The notes under the pieces are model-generated. The model made no database searches and had not been told where the DNA came from. It saw nothing but the letters and a program-made list of their open reading frames with translations. Position numbers and translations under genes: made by a program. From Xanthobacteraceae bacterium (GTDB lineage Bacteria > Pseudomonadota > Alphaproteobacteria > Rhizobiales > Xanthobacteraceae): a DNA stretch of 40,234 nucleotides. Numbering within the stretch: position 1 is the stretch's first letter; each line of letters starts with the position of its first letter. The stretch is taken from positions 1 to 40,234 of the forward strand of contig JASHQI010000005.1 of NCBI GenBank assembly GCA_030037645.1, given 5' to 3'. Positions 16,010 to 25,769 of the stretch are shown one piece after another.

Positions 16010-19000
16010 TCAGTAATCGCGGCTGCCAAAGAAATTGTCCTGGTCGCGCTGCGGCGTGGCTTGGGGCGCATTATTGGCGTCGGAATCGCCGGAAGGCCGG
16101 CTAAACAGATTGAATAGACCGCGGCCGAAAGGCTGCGGCGGCGGTGGCTGCGGCGGCGGCTGCCAACCCTGCCGAGGATCGTAAACTCGGGCGCCGCCCC
16201 AGCTACCGTATCCCTGATAGCCGCCCTGGTAGTTGCCCTGGTACGGCCCGTTGCCTTGATACTCGTAACTGCCTTGGTAATCACCCCAATCGTTATTACC
16301 CTCCGGCTGGCCTTCGTAGCGCATCGCATAGGCGTCTTGGCGCGAAACCAGCTCATATTGGGTGTCGGCGACTTGTCCGTCGGCGCCGCGCCGAAAGTGC
16401 TCGATGAAGTTGCCGCCGTTGCCGACGTCGCCGCTCATGTAATCGATCGGCATATTGACCAGCTCGCGCTGCGCCTCCGGCGAGGGTCCACTGAGCGGCG
16501 CTTTGGGCGCGATGTGGTCCGACCAGACTGCCTGCACAATCGGCTCGAAGATCGGTAGCGCCACCCGGGCGCCGTCTTCATTGGAGCCGAGCGAACGGCG
16601 CTTGCCGTCGCCGTTGTCGTAACCGACCCAGACCGCGATGGTCACGTCATTGGTGAAGCCGACGAACCAGCCATCGACGGCGTTTTCCGTCGTGCCGGTC
16701 TTGCCGGCAACGTAAGGTGAGAGCGAGGCCATCGCCCGCGCGGTGCCGCGCGCGACCACGCCCTGCAATATCGTCTTGAGCTGATAGAAACTGACACGAT
16801 CGGCAGCACCGATCATGGGGAACGGCGTCTCGGGATATTCATAGACGGCCTTGCCGTTCAGTTCGATCGAATCGATGGCATGAGGTTCCGGCCGCATGCC
16901 ATCGTTGGCGACGGCCGCATAAAAAGCGGCAAGATCGATCATCCGCACCGGTTGCGCACCAAGCACGAACGGATAGTACCGCACGCAGTCGCTATAGATC
17001 TTCGACGCGACCGCGGTTGCGCACACGTCGTCGAGGCTTTTCTCGGGATCCGCGTCGATGCCGCCATCGAGCAAATGCGCGGTCACGAGATTGACCGAGT
17101 CCTCCAAGCCGCGGCGCAGCGTGAAGACGCCGCCGGCCGAGTAGTCGTCATTGCGCGGCGACCAGAAGTCCTGCTCGCGAGCGGTGCCGCCATAATCGGG
17201 ACTGATGATCTGCGGTCCGTTGCTGCCACCGCCGCTGCCGCTGCCGATGGGCGGCAGCGTGAGCGGATCGTTGGGCACCAGCGTGTTTGGCTGCAGTCCC
17301 TTCTGCAATGCGGTTAGGTATGTGATCGGCTTGATCGCCGAGCCGGGCTGGCGCTCGGTCTGCCAGGTGCGATTGAGCTGGCTTAGCGGGTAGGAAAAAC
17401 TCCCGGCCATGGCGAGGATGCGCCCGGTCTTGTTCTCGAGGACCAGAGCGGCGCCCTGCACCGTCGGCCGCACGCGCAACTGCGCAACCGCATTTGCGGC
17501 GCGCGGAACGTCGGTATGTCCCGCGTTCGCATCGCCTTTGGCGACGCCGCGCTTGACGGTCCTTGCCTTGGGCTCCACCACATGGACATAGACGACGTCG
17601 TCAAGGTTGAGGGCGCGTCTGATTGTGGCAGTCCAGGCCGCCAATGGCACGATACGGCCATCGGGCAGGCCGACGCGGATGGCATCACCGCCGTTCTTGC
17701 CGCCCTTCTGCAACACGACAGCCGGCGTCCAATGCACATCGTAAAGCGGCAGGTGCACAGCTTGGAGCGCCTGCTGCCAGGCCGGCGTGCCGGATTGGTC
17801 GCTGCCACCGAGCTTCTGTATGGCGTCTGCGATATTCGCTTCCGGCCCTCGAAACTGCATGCGACCGGTGGAGATTTCGTAACGCGCCAAGCCCTCCTGG
17901 AGCGCGGCTTCGGTGTCGCGCTGCAACTGCACATTGATCGTCGAATGTACCGTATAGGGTTCGGCGGTCAGGCTTGCGATGCCGTCAGCCTTCGCTTCGC
18001 GGCCCACATAATCGACGAAATTAAAGCCGGTGTCGCGGTGCGGCAGTGAAAAGGCAACGAGCTTCGGCAAGGCGGCGGTCGCTTTGTCCCGTTGCGCTGC
18101 TGTGATGTAACCGTCGTCCTTCATGCGGCCGAGCACATAATCGAGCCGCTCTTTGGCGCGATTGGGATGGCGGTCGGGATTGTAATAGCTTGGCCCCTTG
18201 AGCAGGCCGGCCAGCATCGCCCCTTCGGCGAGCGTAAGCTGCTTGGCCGATTTGTCGAAATAGCTGCGCGCCGCCATCTCGACGCCCCACGAGGCGCGAC
18301 CGAGATAGGCGGAATTGAGATAGAGCTCCAGAATCTCGTTTTTGCTCAGAACGTTTTCGAGCCGCGATGCCACGATCATTTCGCGGATCTTGCGCTCATA
18401 GGTCACGTCGTCGCCGACAAGGAGATTCTTCACCACTTGCTGGGTGATGGTGGATCCGCCCTGCGGTCGGCCGGGCTCGGCGAGATTGCCGATGAAGGCG
18501 CGAATGATGCCACGCTCGTCGACGCCGTGATGTTGGTAGAAGCGCCGGTCTTCCGCGGCAATGAAGGCCTTCTGCACCAGATCGGGAATATCGGAAATCG
18601 AAATCCAAACGCGGCGATTGCCTGGCTCGAAAACGTCGGCGAAGGTGTCGCCCTTGCCGTCGAGCACGGTGCTCATGCTGGGCAGCTTCTTGCCCTTCAG
18701 CACCGACGGATCAGGCAGATCGGCCGCCGCACTGTTGAAATAGGTAATCACCTGACTGAGGTCGACCACCGGATGCGCGACCGTCTCGTTCTTGCAGAAT
18801 TGATGGTAGGCGGTGTTGAGGTCGGCGAAATTGATGCCATGGAAGGCCTTGATATTGGCGCCCACCGCCGTGGGGTCGTCGAGCGCGGTGGAAATCAGCT
18901 CATCGAGGTTGATGGACTCGATATCGAACGCCTTGCGCATATGGTCGCAGCCGTTGCGCAAAATCTGCACCACCTCGTCCTGGTCCTTGACCGGGTCGAA

Positions 19001-19084
19001 ATGGGTTTTCACCGCCTGCGGCTGAGTCAAAACCTCGCTCAGCGCGAGTGCCGTCGCGAAAATCTTGACGAGGATGGTTTCCAT
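16010..19084 (-). CDS. Class A penicillin-binding protein (transglycosylase-transpeptidase), unusual ends
   Basis: This 1024-residue protein should polymerise and crosslink peptidoglycan. The glycosyltransferase domain (about residues 165-340) shows AAEDRRFYQHHGVD with catalytic E178, GGSTITQQVVKNLL and RKIREMIVASRLE. The transpeptidase domain (about 540-850) shows the active-site SxxK as GSAIKPI (S582), SVN at 663-665 and KTG at 795-797. Two features are odd: the N-terminus has only a weak hydrophobic stretch (about 4-19) followed by a roughly 140-residue extra region, rather than a clear membrane anchor, and the tail (about 930-990) is a Tyr-Gln-Gly and Pro-rich low-complexity region. The start at 19084 has no good ribosome site, so the N-terminus is less certain than the domains. 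Confidence 0.92.
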   Translation of the reverse strand: METILVKIFATALALSEVLTQPQAVKTHFDPVKDQDEVVQILRNGCDHMRKAFDIESINLDELISTALDDPTAVGANIKAFHGINFADLNTAYHQFCKNETVAHPVVDLSQVITYFNSAAADLPDPSVLKGKKLPSMSTVLDGKGDTFADVFEPGNRRVWISISDIPDLVQKAFIAAEDRRFYQHHGVDERGIIRAFIGNLAEPGRPQGGSTITQQVVKNLLVGDDVTYERKIREMIVASRLENVLSKNEILELYLNSAYLGRASWGVEMAARSYFDKSAKQLTLAEGAMLAGLLKGPSYYNPDRHPNRAKERLDYVLGRMKDDGYITAAQRDKATAALPKLVAFSLPHRDTGFNFVDYVGREAKADGIASLTAEPYTVHSTINVQLQRDTEAALQEGLARYEISTGRMQFRGPEANIADAIQKLGGSDQSGTPAWQQALQAVHLPLYDVHWTPAVVLQKGGKNGGDAIRVGLPDGRIVPLAAWTATIRRALNLDDVVYVHVVEPKARTVKRGVAKGDANAGHTDVPRAANAVAQLRVRPTVQGAALVLENKTGRILAMAGSFSYPLSQLNRTWQTERQPGSAIKPITYLTALQKGLQPNTLVPNDPLTLPPIGSGSGGGSNGPQIISPDYGGTAREQDFWSPRNDDYSAGGVFTLRRGLEDSVNLVTAHLLDGGIDADPEKSLDDVCATAVASKIYSDCVRYYPFVLGAQPVRMIDLAAFYAAVANDGMRPEPHAIDSIELNGKAVYEYPETPFPMIGAADRVSFYQLKTILQGVVARGTARAMASLSPYVAGKTGTTENAVDGWFVGFTNDVTIAVWVGYDNGDGKRRSLGSNEDGARVALPIFEPIVQAVWSDHIAPKAPLSGPSPEAQRELVNMPIDYMSGDVGNGGNFIEHFRRGADGQVADTQYELVSRQDAYAMRYEGQPEGNNDWGDYQGSYEYQGNGPYQGNYQGGYQGYGSWGGARVYDPRQGWQPPPQPPPPQPFGRGLFNLFSRPSGDSDANNAPQATPQRDQDNFFGSRDY
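16199..16288 (-). repeat. Short tandem Tyr-Gln-Gly repeats in the penicillin-binding protein tail
   Basis: About residues 933-962 of the protein repeat the unit YQG with small variations (YQGSYEYQGNGPYQGNYQGG). The DNA shows the matching degenerate CCNTGGTA pattern. The stretch is likely disordered and outside the enzymatic domains. Confidence 0.6.
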
Positions 19085-19263
19085 GGGAGGGACGCGACAG
19101 CCCGGTTCGAGGGGAGCAACCTACGTACAACCGCGATTATAACCATCCGATCCCTATAAAAAGACTTTTTTACGGGGTGGCGGCGGAGATATTGCGGAAA
19201 TACGAGAATCGGTCGATCTACCGCTGACGCCGGCATGATTCGCCGACGGAATTAGAGCCTGCG

Positions 19264-19485
19264 ATGCTTTGCGATACCTGTCGATGGACCGAGCGACCCG
19301 GCTTCGTCCGCGTCGAACGGCCGCTCTCGCCCGGCGATGGGTTTTCGCCCACGCCGCCATCGCGCAGACGCGAAAGCAAGAATTTTGACTATATCCCGTG
19401 CCCCGATTGTGGCGGCCAAGCCATCGCCCATTGCTGCGAGGGCTTGTGCGAGCAGCCGGACGATGAGTCCAACGGACAAAAGTGA
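19264..19485 (+). CDS. Small zinc-ribbon-like protein
   Basis: This 73-residue protein starts MLCDTCRWTERPGFVRVERP and ends with CPDCGGQAIAHCCEGLCEQP. The cysteine pairs CDTC and CPDCGG, plus the later HCC, look like a zinc-binding ribbon. I recall the block CPDCGG-x-x-IAHCC-[ED]-GL from small conserved hypothetical proteins of Bradyrhizobium relatives, which supports it as a real gene. It lies between the penicillin-binding protein and ampG, on the opposite strand, and its end faces the ampG stop 16 bases away. No function can be given. Confidence 0.7.
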   Translation: MLCDTCRWTERPGFVRVERPLSPGDGFSPTPPSRRRESKNFDYIPCPDCGGQAIAHCCEGLCEQPDDESNGQK

Positions 19486-19501
19486 CCGTGCCGGACAATG
19501 A

Positions 19502-20863
19502 CTACCTCGCCGCGGACAGTCCGCGGAAGTGCCCGCGCTGTTGCAGCCAAACGAGCAGGCCGAGCGACGGCAGGCCGGCAAAGGCACAGATCACAAAGAA
19601 CCAGGCCCAGCCGGTTGCGGCGGCAATGAACCCCGCGCTCGCCGACAGATAGGTGCGCCCAAAGGCTGCAACCGCCGTGAGCAGCGCGTATTGCGTCGCT
19701 GTGTGCAGCGGGTTGCGACACAACGCCGAGAGATAAGCGACGAAGATCACCGTGCCGATGGCGCTGGTGAAATTCTCGGCAACGATGGCGAAGGTGAGCC
19801 ACGCCGGGTTGAGGCCGACAATGGCCTGCCAGGAAAATGCCAGGTTGGCGAACGCCTGCAGCAACCCACCGATCCACAGGCTCAACGGCAGCGAGCACAT
19901 GCGCGCCACGAAACCGCCGGCAAAGCCGCCGATCAGCGTTGCCGCAAGACCGACGCCCTTGATGATCGCCGCGTATTCGTTGCGGGAAAAGCCGAGATCG
20001 ATCACGAACGGCGCCGTCATCGCGCCGGATAGCGCATCGGTGAACTTGAACAGCACGACGAAGGCGAGCGCGAGGAAGGCGCTGTCTCTCGACAGAAATT
20101 CCGAAAACGCTCCGACCGCGGCGTCGACGATGCGCGCGAGGGTGTTCTCCCGCGCATGCACCGCGTCCGCCTGCACCGACTTCTCCGGCTCGGCAGCGAG
20201 CAACGTCGTCGCAATGCCGATGACGACGAGCGCCGCCATCACCGTATAGCCCGCGCTCCAGGCGGCGTGGTGGCCGAAGCCAAGGAGACTTTCAAAGCCG
20301 CTGACGATGAACAAGGCGCCGGCCGTCGAAACAAGCATGCCGATGCGGTATGCGGCGACGTAGGACGCCATGCCGGCGGCCTGCTCGTTCTCGCTCAGGC
20401 TTTCGACACGGAACGCGTCGATGATGATGTCCTGCGTCGCCGAACAGGCGGCAACCAAAAGCGCGCCGATCGCCACGATGAGCGGCGAAGCCGATGGATC
20501 GCAATAGCCGAGCAAGATGATCGCCGCGATCAGCAACAGCTGCGACAGCAACAGCCAGCCGCGCCGGCGGCCCAGGCGCTTCGACAACAAGGGAACATCG
20601 AGCGCGTCGATCAGCGGCGCCCACAGAAACTTCACGGTATAGGGTGTACCGACCAGCGCGAACAGGCCGATGGTGCCGAGGTTGACGCCTGACTCGGTCA
20701 TCCAGATCAGCAGCGTCGAGCCCGACAGCGCAAGCGGCAGGCCGGAGGAGAAGCCGAGGAACAAGATGATGAGGACGCGCCGCTTGAGGTAGACGGCGAA
20801 CGTGTCCTTGAGGGACGGGCGCGCAGGCGTCACATTTTCAGCCGCCTCAGCCTTCGCAGCCAT
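19502..20863 (-). CDS. ampG: AmpG family muropeptide MFS transporter
   Basis: This 453-residue inner-membrane protein should import anhydro-muropeptides (GlcNAc-anhydroMurNAc peptides) for peptidoglycan recycling. It has about 12 to 14 hydrophobic segments. The N-terminal half carries FLGFSSGLPLALSGSTLLIW, VGTPYTVKFLWAPLIDAL and SATQDIIIDAFRVE, which together are characteristic of AmpG. Length is typical. The gene starts six bases after the rmuC stop on the same strand, and the nearby penicillin-binding protein gives a cell-wall theme to the region. In bacteria with an inducible AmpC beta-lactamase, AmpG also feeds the inducing signal; no ampC or ampR is in the window. Confidence 0.92.
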   Translation of the reverse strand: MAAKAEAAENVTPARPSLKDTFAVYLKRRVLIILFLGFSSGLPLALSGSTLLIWMTESGVNLGTIGLFALVGTPYTVKFLWAPLIDALDVPLLSKRLGRRRGWLLLSQLLLIAAIILLGYCDPSASPLIVAIGALLVAACSATQDIIIDAFRVESLSENEQAAGMASYVAAYRIGMLVSTAGALFIVSGFESLLGFGHHAAWSAGYTVMAALVVIGIATTLLAAEPEKSVQADAVHARENTLARIVDAAVGAFSEFLSRDSAFLALAFVVLFKFTDALSGAMTAPFVIDLGFSRNEYAAIIKGVGLAATLIGGFAGGFVARMCSLPLSLWIGGLLQAFANLAFSWQAIVGLNPAWLTFAIVAENFTSAIGTVIFVAYLSALCRNPLHTATQYALLTAVAAFGRTYLSASAGFIAAATGWAWFFVICAFAGLPSLGLLVWLQQRGHFRGLSAAR

Positions 20864-20869
20864 GCGCCG

Positions 20870-21985
20870 CTACTCGCCGGCTTCCAGCTTGCGCATCGGC
20901 GCGGCGATGACGTTTGACGTGGCCGCCTCGTCGCGGCTCAATTCGACGCGCTGAATGCTCTCGCCGCGACTCTCGATCTTCTCGACCGAGATGATGGACT
21001 GCCGGATATCCTCGCTCGACTGATTGAAGTGGGTCTGCAGCCTGCGGATGCGATCTCCAAGAAGCCCAACGTCCTTCATCAGGCGGCCGACTTCGTCGCG
21101 AATCTGGTCCGCCGCCTCGCGCATGCGCGCGTCGCGTTGGCTTTGCCGCACCAGTTGGATCGCAAGCATCAAGAGCGACGGCGAGATGATGACGATCTTG
21201 GCGCGGAACGCCTTCTGTACGACATCGTCGAATTCCTCGTGCAGCTCCGCATAGACCGACTCAGACGGCACGAACATGAACGCCAGATCCTGGGTCTCGC
21301 CCGGGATGAGATATTTTCCGGCAATATCGCCGACGTGCTTGATGACGTCCTGGCGGACCCGCGCCGCCGCCTGCTTGCGTTCGTCGTCGCCCTTGGCGTC
21401 GCGATAGGCGGTCACGGCCTCGAGAGGAAATTTGGAATCGATGATGAGAGGTCGTTGGTCCGGAAGAAAAATCACGCAATCGGGGCGCAGCTTGTTGGAC
21501 AGCGTGTATTGGAATTCGTAGCAATCCTTCGGCAGCCCATCACGGATGATGATCTCCATGCGGCCCTGGCCGAAGGCGCCGCGCGACTGCTTGTTGGCAA
21601 GCACGCTGTGCAGCGAGGTCACCTGTGCGGCAAGCTCGCTGATGTTCTTCTGCGCGCCGTCAATGACCGCGAGCCGCTCGTTGAGCTTTTGCAGGTTCTC
21701 GGCGGTATGCTGCGTGGTCTTCTGCAGCGAATCGCCGAGCCGGTGCGAAACCGCATCGAGCCGCTCGTTGACCGCTTTCTGCAGCTCCGATTGGCCCTGC
21801 TGCAGAGAGACGATCATGCCTTGCAGCCGCGCCGCGGCATCGCTCTGCTGGTGCGCCAGGTCGGCGATGACAGCCTCGGCCGGGCGGCCGGGATTACGGC
21901 CGCGCCAGAGCACAACGGCGATCACCACGACCACGGCGCACGCGAGAATGGCCGTAATCGCAAGGCCCGGCAGGCTCTCGATCAT
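20870..21985 (-). CDS. rmuC: DNA recombination protein RmuC
   Basis: This 371-residue protein belongs to the RmuC family, linked to limiting recombination at inverted repeats in E. coli. Residues about 8-27 form a membrane anchor ([18 protein letters not shown]), about 45-130 form a coiled coil rich in Gln and Leu, and about 135-330 form the nuclease-like domain with [18 protein letters not shown] and [18 protein letters not shown]. Length is near the usual lower range. It is the first gene of a likely rmuC-ampG pair. A long inverted repeat lies just upstream (22105-22267), which is a curious coincidence given the family's role. The start at 21985 is the only one that keeps the anchor. Confidence 0.92.
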   Translation of the reverse strand: MIESLPGLAITAILACAVVVVIAVVLWRGRNPGRPAEAVIADLAHQQSDAAARLQGMIVSLQQGQSELQKAVNERLDAVSHRLGDSLQKTTQHTAENLQKLNERLAVIDGAQKNISELAAQVTSLHSVLANKQSRGAFGQGRMEIIIRDGLPKDCYEFQYTLSNKLRPDCVIFLPDQRPLIIDSKFPLEAVTAYRDAKGDDERKQAAARVRQDVIKHVGDIAGKYLIPGETQDLAFMFVPSESVYAELHEEFDDVVQKAFRAKIVIISPSLLMLAIQLVRQSQRDARMREAADQIRDEVGRLMKDVGLLGDRIRRLQTHFNQSSEDIRQSIISVEKIESRGESIQRVELSRDEAATSNVIAAPMRKLEAGE

Positions 21986-22314
21986 CTGCTGTCCCCTACG
22001 CGATTCGCTGTCGCCTCCCTATCCGCACGGGCAGGCGCAAAGGCAACGCGAACGAAGCACGAACGGTCATACCCGCTCAGGCTCGAAGGCGCAATCGGAC
22101 CCGATGGAGCGGATTTGACATTCGCTACCTACCCACCGCGAACTGGTACAGCGAATGTCAAATCCAAGGCTCCACTAGCACTTTGTTTTCTAGTGGTCCT
22201 TCGACTCCAACATTCGCAGGAGAGCCCGCCGAACCGGGGTGCGAATGTTGGAATCGGACCACACGCGTGGGCACGAGATTGACCGCGCTTTATGCACGCC
22301 TTACATCGCCGACC
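21986..22314. other. Intergenic region between rmuC and def, largely a composite repeat
   Basis: This 329-base gap must hold the divergent promoters of rmuC and def. Half of it (22105-22267) is the left copy of the composite palindromic repeat described separately. No gene was found in it; the open frames crossing it are antisense extensions of neighbouring genes. Confidence 0.6.
22105..22267 (+). repeat. Composite palindromic repeat, left copy
   Basis: The element has two hairpin modules. Module B is a perfect 16-base inverted pair, GGATTTGACATTCGCT at 22111-22126 and its complement at 22150-22165, extended by TGGAGC/GCTCCA with a bulge. A linker with CCACTAG (22172-22178) and CTAGTGG (22190-22196) follows. 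Module A pairs 22194-22217 with 22240-22262 around CAACATTCGCA. The whole unit recurs in inverted orientation at 25770-25936. No coding capacity or transposase is seen, so it is a non-autonomous or structural repeat. Confidence 0.85.
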
Positions 22315-22830
22315 ATGGCGCTGCACGAGATCGTCAAAATCCCCGACAAGCGGCTGCGGCTCGTCTCCGAGCCGGTCAAGCGCATCGACGCCGGCATCCG
22401 TAAGCTGGTCGATGATCTGTTCGAGACCATGTATGCCGCGCCGGGCATCGGCCTTGCGGCGATTCAGATCGGCGTACCCAAGCGCCTGTTCACGATGGAC
22501 CTGTCGAAGAAAGAGGAAAATCACGAGCCGCAGGTGTTCATCAATCCGGAGATCACCTGGACGTCGGAGGAGAAGGCAACATACGAGGAAGGCTGCCTGT
22601 CGATTCCAGAGTACTACGAAGAGGTCGAGCGGCCATCGCAGGTCAAGGTCAAATATCTCGATCTCGAGGGCAAGGAGCACGAGATCAAGGCCGAGGGGCT
22701 GTTGGCAACCTGCCTCCAACACGAGATCGACCACATCAACGGCGTGCTGTTCATCGATCATATCTCCAAGCTCAAGCGCGACCGCGTCATCAAGAAGTTC
22801 ACTAAGGCTGCCAAGAAGGTGGAGGCGTGA
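22315..22830 (+). CDS. def: Peptide deformylase
   Basis: This 171-residue enzyme removes the formyl group from the N-terminal Met of new proteins. All three signature motifs are intact: GIGLAAIQ (residues 44-51), EGCLS with metal ligand C94, and QHEIDH with H136, catalytic E137 and H140. The start at 22315 gives the standard [16 protein letters not shown]-terminus; no strong ribosome site is visible. The stop directly abuts the TTG start of fmt, so the two formyl-Met genes are translationally coupled, which is the usual bacterial pairing. Confidence 0.96.
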   Translation: MALHEIVKIPDKRLRLVSEPVKRIDAGIRKLVDDLFETMYAAPGIGLAAIQIGVPKRLFTMDLSKKEENHEPQVFINPEITWTSEEKATYEEGCLSIPEYYEEVERPSQVKVKYLDLEGKEHEIKAEGLLATCLQHEIDHINGVLFIDHISKLKRDRVIKKFTKAAKKVEA

Positions 22831-23754
22831 TTGGCGCTGCGCCTCGTCTTCATGGGTACGCCCGACTTCGCGGTGCCCACGTTGGTCGAAATCATTGGCG
22901 GTGGCCACGATGTTGTGGCGGTCTATACGCGCGCGCCGCAACCGGCCGGACGCGGCCTGGCGGCGAAGCCGACCCCGGTCGCGCATGAGGCGGAACGGTT
23001 CGGCATTCCCGTTTTCACGCCCAAAACATTGCGCGATGCCGATGCCGCCAAGACCATGCACGCGCACGATGCCGACGCCGCCGTTGTCGTCGCCTATGGC
23101 CTGATCTTGCCGACGGCGATCCTGGAATCGTTTCCGCTCGGCTGCTTCAACCTGCACGCCTCGCTGTTGCCGCGCTGGCGCGGCGCGGCGCCGATCCAGC
23201 GCGCCATCATGGCCGGCGACAGCGAGACCGGGGTGATGGCGATGAAGATGGCTGAACGCCTCGACACCGGCCCGATCGCCATGGCAGAGCGCGTGCCGAT
23301 CGGACCCGACGCGACAACGGGTGACTTGCACGATCATTTGGCGCGGCTTGGCGCCGACCTGATGTTACGAGCGCTCGCGGCACTGGAAAAAGGAGCGCTC
23401 CAGCTGACGCCGCAGTCAGCGACCGGAGCCACCTACGCCAACAAGATCGACAAGGACGAGACGCGCATCGATTGGACGAAACCCTGGCAAGCGGTCCACA
23501 ATCATTGCCGCGGGTTGTCGCCGTTCCCGGGCGCATGGTGCGAACTTGCCGGTGCCGGCCGCGTCAAGATTCTGCGCACAACGAAGGGCATTGGCGATGG
23601 AGTGCCCGGCCGCGTGCTTGACGACAAGCTGACGATCGCCTGCGGCAGCGGCGCAGTGCGGCTGCTCGAGTTGCAGCGCGAAGGCCGAAGGCCCATGTCC
23701 GCGGACGAATTCTTGCGTGGAGCGCCCATCGCCCCTGCAACCGTCTTAAGCTGA
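22831..23754 (+). CDS. fmt: Methionyl-tRNA formyltransferase
   Basis: This 307-residue enzyme formylates initiator Met-tRNA with 10-formyltetrahydrofolate. The catalytic block [17 protein letters not shown] contains N107 and H109, and D145 lies in [10 protein letters not shown]. The C-terminal tRNA-binding domain starts near residue 205 with [15 protein letters not shown]. The start is TTG at 22831, immediately after the def stop codon, with GGAGG placed about six bases upstream inside the end of def. No ATG or GTG in frame fits as well, and the protein then starts in the family manner ([16 protein letters not shown]). Confidence 0.95.
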   Translation: MALRLVFMGTPDFAVPTLVEIIGGGHDVVAVYTRAPQPAGRGLAAKPTPVAHEAERFGIPVFTPKTLRDADAAKTMHAHDADAAVVVAYGLILPTAILESFPLGCFNLHASLLPRWRGAAPIQRAIMAGDSETGVMAMKMAERLDTGPIAMAERVPIGPDATTGDLHDHLARLGADLMLRALAALEKGALQLTPQSATGATYANKIDKDETRIDWTKPWQAVHNHCRGLSPFPGAWCELAGAGRVKILRTTKGIGDGVPGRVLDDKLTIACGSGAVRLLELQREGRRPMSADEFLRGAPIAPATVLS

Positions 23755-23776
23755 CGGACGACGGTCGAGCGCGAAC

Positions 23777-24514
23777 ATGCCACGCTATAAGCTGACCATC
23801 GAATACGACGGCACGCCCTTTGTCGGCTGGCAGGCCCAAGATAATGGTCCGTCGGTGCAGAGCACGCTCGTCGATGCCGTGGCGGCATTCGCCGGCGAGG
23901 CCATCGCGGTGCAAGGCGCCGGGCGGACCGATGCCGGCGTGCACGCGTTTGGCCAAGTGGCGCATGTCGATCTCGCCAAGGAATGGGACGTCGATACGGT
24001 GTGCGACGCGCTCAATTTCCACTTGCGCCCGCAGCCGATCGCCGTGCTCGCCGCGGAACAGGTCCCGGCGACATTCGACGCGCGTTTTTCGGCGACCAAG
24101 CGGCACTATCTCTATCGCATTAGCAACCGCCGTGCCGACTTGGCGCTCGAACGGCACCGCTCCTGGCGGGTGCCGCGCCCGCTCGACAGCAAGGCGATGC
24201 ATGCAGCCGCACAAATTCTCGTCGGCAAGCACGACTTTACGACCTTCCGCGCCGCCGAGTGCCAAGCAAAATCGCCGCTCAAGACGCTCGATCGCCTCGA
24301 CGTGGTGCGCGACGGCGACGAGGTGCGTATCACTGCATCGGCACGCTCATTCTTGCAGCATCAGGTGCGCTCGATGGTCGGCTCGCTTGTTCACGTCGGC
24401 GAAGGCAAATGGCGCGCCGACGATCTCGCTGCGGCGCTTGCCGCCCGCAGCCGCTCCGCTTGCGGCCAGGTCGCACCGCCGCACGGGCTTTATCTGGTGC
24501 GGGTGGAGTATTGA
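23777..24514 (+). CDS. truA: tRNA pseudouridine(38-40) synthase TruA
   Basis: This 245-residue enzyme makes pseudouridine at positions 38 to 40 of the tRNA anticodon arm. It starts [20 protein letters not shown], and the catalytic Asp is D52 in [14 protein letters not shown]. Further family blocks are [11 protein letters not shown] and [20 protein letters not shown] near the end. It lies 22 bases after fmt on the same strand and completes a def-fmt-truA translation operon. Its end faces the end of dapE 55 bases away. Confidence 0.96.
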   Translation: MPRYKLTIEYDGTPFVGWQAQDNGPSVQSTLVDAVAAFAGEAIAVQGAGRTDAGVHAFGQVAHVDLAKEWDVDTVCDALNFHLRPQPIAVLAAEQVPATFDARFSATKRHYLYRISNRRADLALERHRSWRVPRPLDSKAMHAAAQILVGKHDFTTFRAAECQAKSPLKTLDRLDVVRDGDEVRITASARSFLQHQVRSMVGSLVHVGEGKWRADDLAAALAARSRSACGQVAPPHGLYLVRVEY

Positions 24515-24561
24515 GCAAAAATGCAGGGCGACGCCGGCCGCCAGGTCCGGTGGAGCGATCC

Positions 24562-24575
24562 GGCTGACGTCAGCC
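24562..24575. terminator. Perfect palindrome at the convergent truA/dapE ends
   Basis: GGCTGACGTCAGCC is a perfect 14-base palindrome that covers the dapE stop codon, in the 55-base gap between two converging genes. The position suits a bidirectional transcription end, but no T-run follows directly, so this is only suggestive. Confidence 0.25.
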
Positions 24576-25733
24576 AAAATACCTTTCGATAATTCGCCGA
24601 TACACCGCCGTCAGCGCGACGAGATCCGCGACCGGCACACGCTCGTCGACTGCATGCATGGTTTGCCCGACCAAACCGAATTCAAGCACCGGGCAGTAAT
24701 CCTTGATGAAGCGTGCGTCGGAGGTGCCGCCGCTGGTTGACAGCTTCGGTCTCCTGCCGGTGACCTCGGCGATGGCGGCGGCCGCCAGATCGATGAAGGG
24801 GCCGGGCTTGGTGACAAACACGTCGGCATTCGACGGCTGCCACTGGAGCGCGAAGCGGATGTGGCCCGCGGCGGCGGCTTGAGCGCGCTCTTCGATCAAC
24901 GCTTTGAGCGAAGCCTGGCTGTGGCGGTCGTTGTAACGGATGTTGAAACGCGCGCGCGCCTCGCCGGGTATGAGATTGACCGTCGCGTTGCCGACGTCGA
25001 CCGACGTGAATTCGAGGTTCGATGGCGCGAATTGGTCGCTGCCTTGGTCGAGCGGCGCCTGCAGCGCGGTGATCAGGGTAACAAGACCGCGGATCGGATT
25101 GTCGGCGCGCTCCGGATAGGCGACGTGACCTTGCCGGCCGGTGACAATGAGGGTGCCGTTGAGCGAGCCGCGCCGGCCCGCTTTGATGGTATCGCCGAGC
25201 GCATCGACATTGCTCGGCTCGCCGAGAATGCAGTGATCAAATGTTTCGCCGTGTTCTGCGGCCCAGTGCAGCAGCTTGACGGTGCCGTTAATCGCGACGC
25301 TCTCTTCGTCGCCGGTGATGAGCAGCGAAATCGAGCCCGCCGGCTTGCCGCCATTCGCCCCGAGATAGTCCAGCGCGGCGGCGACGAAGCAAGCAATGCC
25401 TCCTTTCATGTCAACGGCGCCGCGCCCGTAGAGCATGTCGCGCTCGATCGCGCCGGCAAACGGCCCATGACGCCACGCCGCCTCATCACCCGGCGGCACC
25501 ACGTCGGTGTGGCCGGCGAACATCAGGTTCGGCCTTTTATCGCCGATGCGGGCGTAAAGATTATCGATGGACGCCGTGCCGGCCTCCGCGAATGTCATGC
25601 GATGAACGGCGAATCCCGCCGTCGCCAGCAGGTCGTGGAGATAGGCGAGCGCCCCGCCCTCCTCCGGCGTGACCGAGCGGCAGCGGATGAGATCGCGCGC
25701 GATGGCGACAGGATCGGCATGCAAAGTCGTCAT
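24570..25733 (-). CDS. dapE: Succinyl-diaminopimelate desuccinylase
   Basis: This 387-residue zinc peptidase-family enzyme removes succinate from N-succinyl-LL-diaminopimelate in lysine and cell-wall synthesis. Zinc ligands and catalytic residues are visible in [11 protein letters not shown] (H75, D77), [10 protein letters not shown] (D108) and ITGDEES (E143, E144); the C-terminal [13 protein letters not shown] and [12 protein letters not shown] complete the family pattern. It is separated from dapD by two DUF805 genes on the same strand. The right copy of the composite repeat lies just upstream of its start. Confidence 0.96.
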   Translation of the reverse strand: MTTLHADPVAIARDLIRCRSVTPEEGGALAYLHDLLATAGFAVHRMTFAEAGTASIDNLYARIGDKRPNLMFAGHTDVVPPGDEAAWRHGPFAGAIERDMLYGRGAVDMKGGIACFVAAALDYLGANGGKPAGSISLLITGDEESVAINGTVKLLHWAAEHGETFDHCILGEPSNVDALGDTIKAGRRGSLNGTLIVTGRQGHVAYPERADNPIRGLVTLITALQAPLDQGSDQFAPSNLEFTSVDVGNATVNLIPGEARARFNIRYNDRHSQASLKALIEERAQAAAAGHIRFALQWQPSNADVFVTKPGPFIDLAAAAIAEVTGRRPKLSTSGGTSDARFIKDYCPVLEFGLVGQTMHAVDERVPVADLVALTAVYRRIIERYFG

Positions 25734-25769
25734 GAGCAGGCTTTAACGGGCCGCGCGAGGAAGCCTCAA

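Noticed and set aside
15976-16356. A long N-terminal extension of the unknown exported protein
   Set aside because: It lies inside the C-terminal coding part of the penicillin-binding protein on the same strand in another frame, is Arg/Thr-rich, and the signal peptide starts only at 15975.
22129-23337. A 402-codon minus frame across def and fmt
   Set aside because: It is fully antisense to two certain genes with intact catalytic motifs, and its composition is that of a shadow frame.
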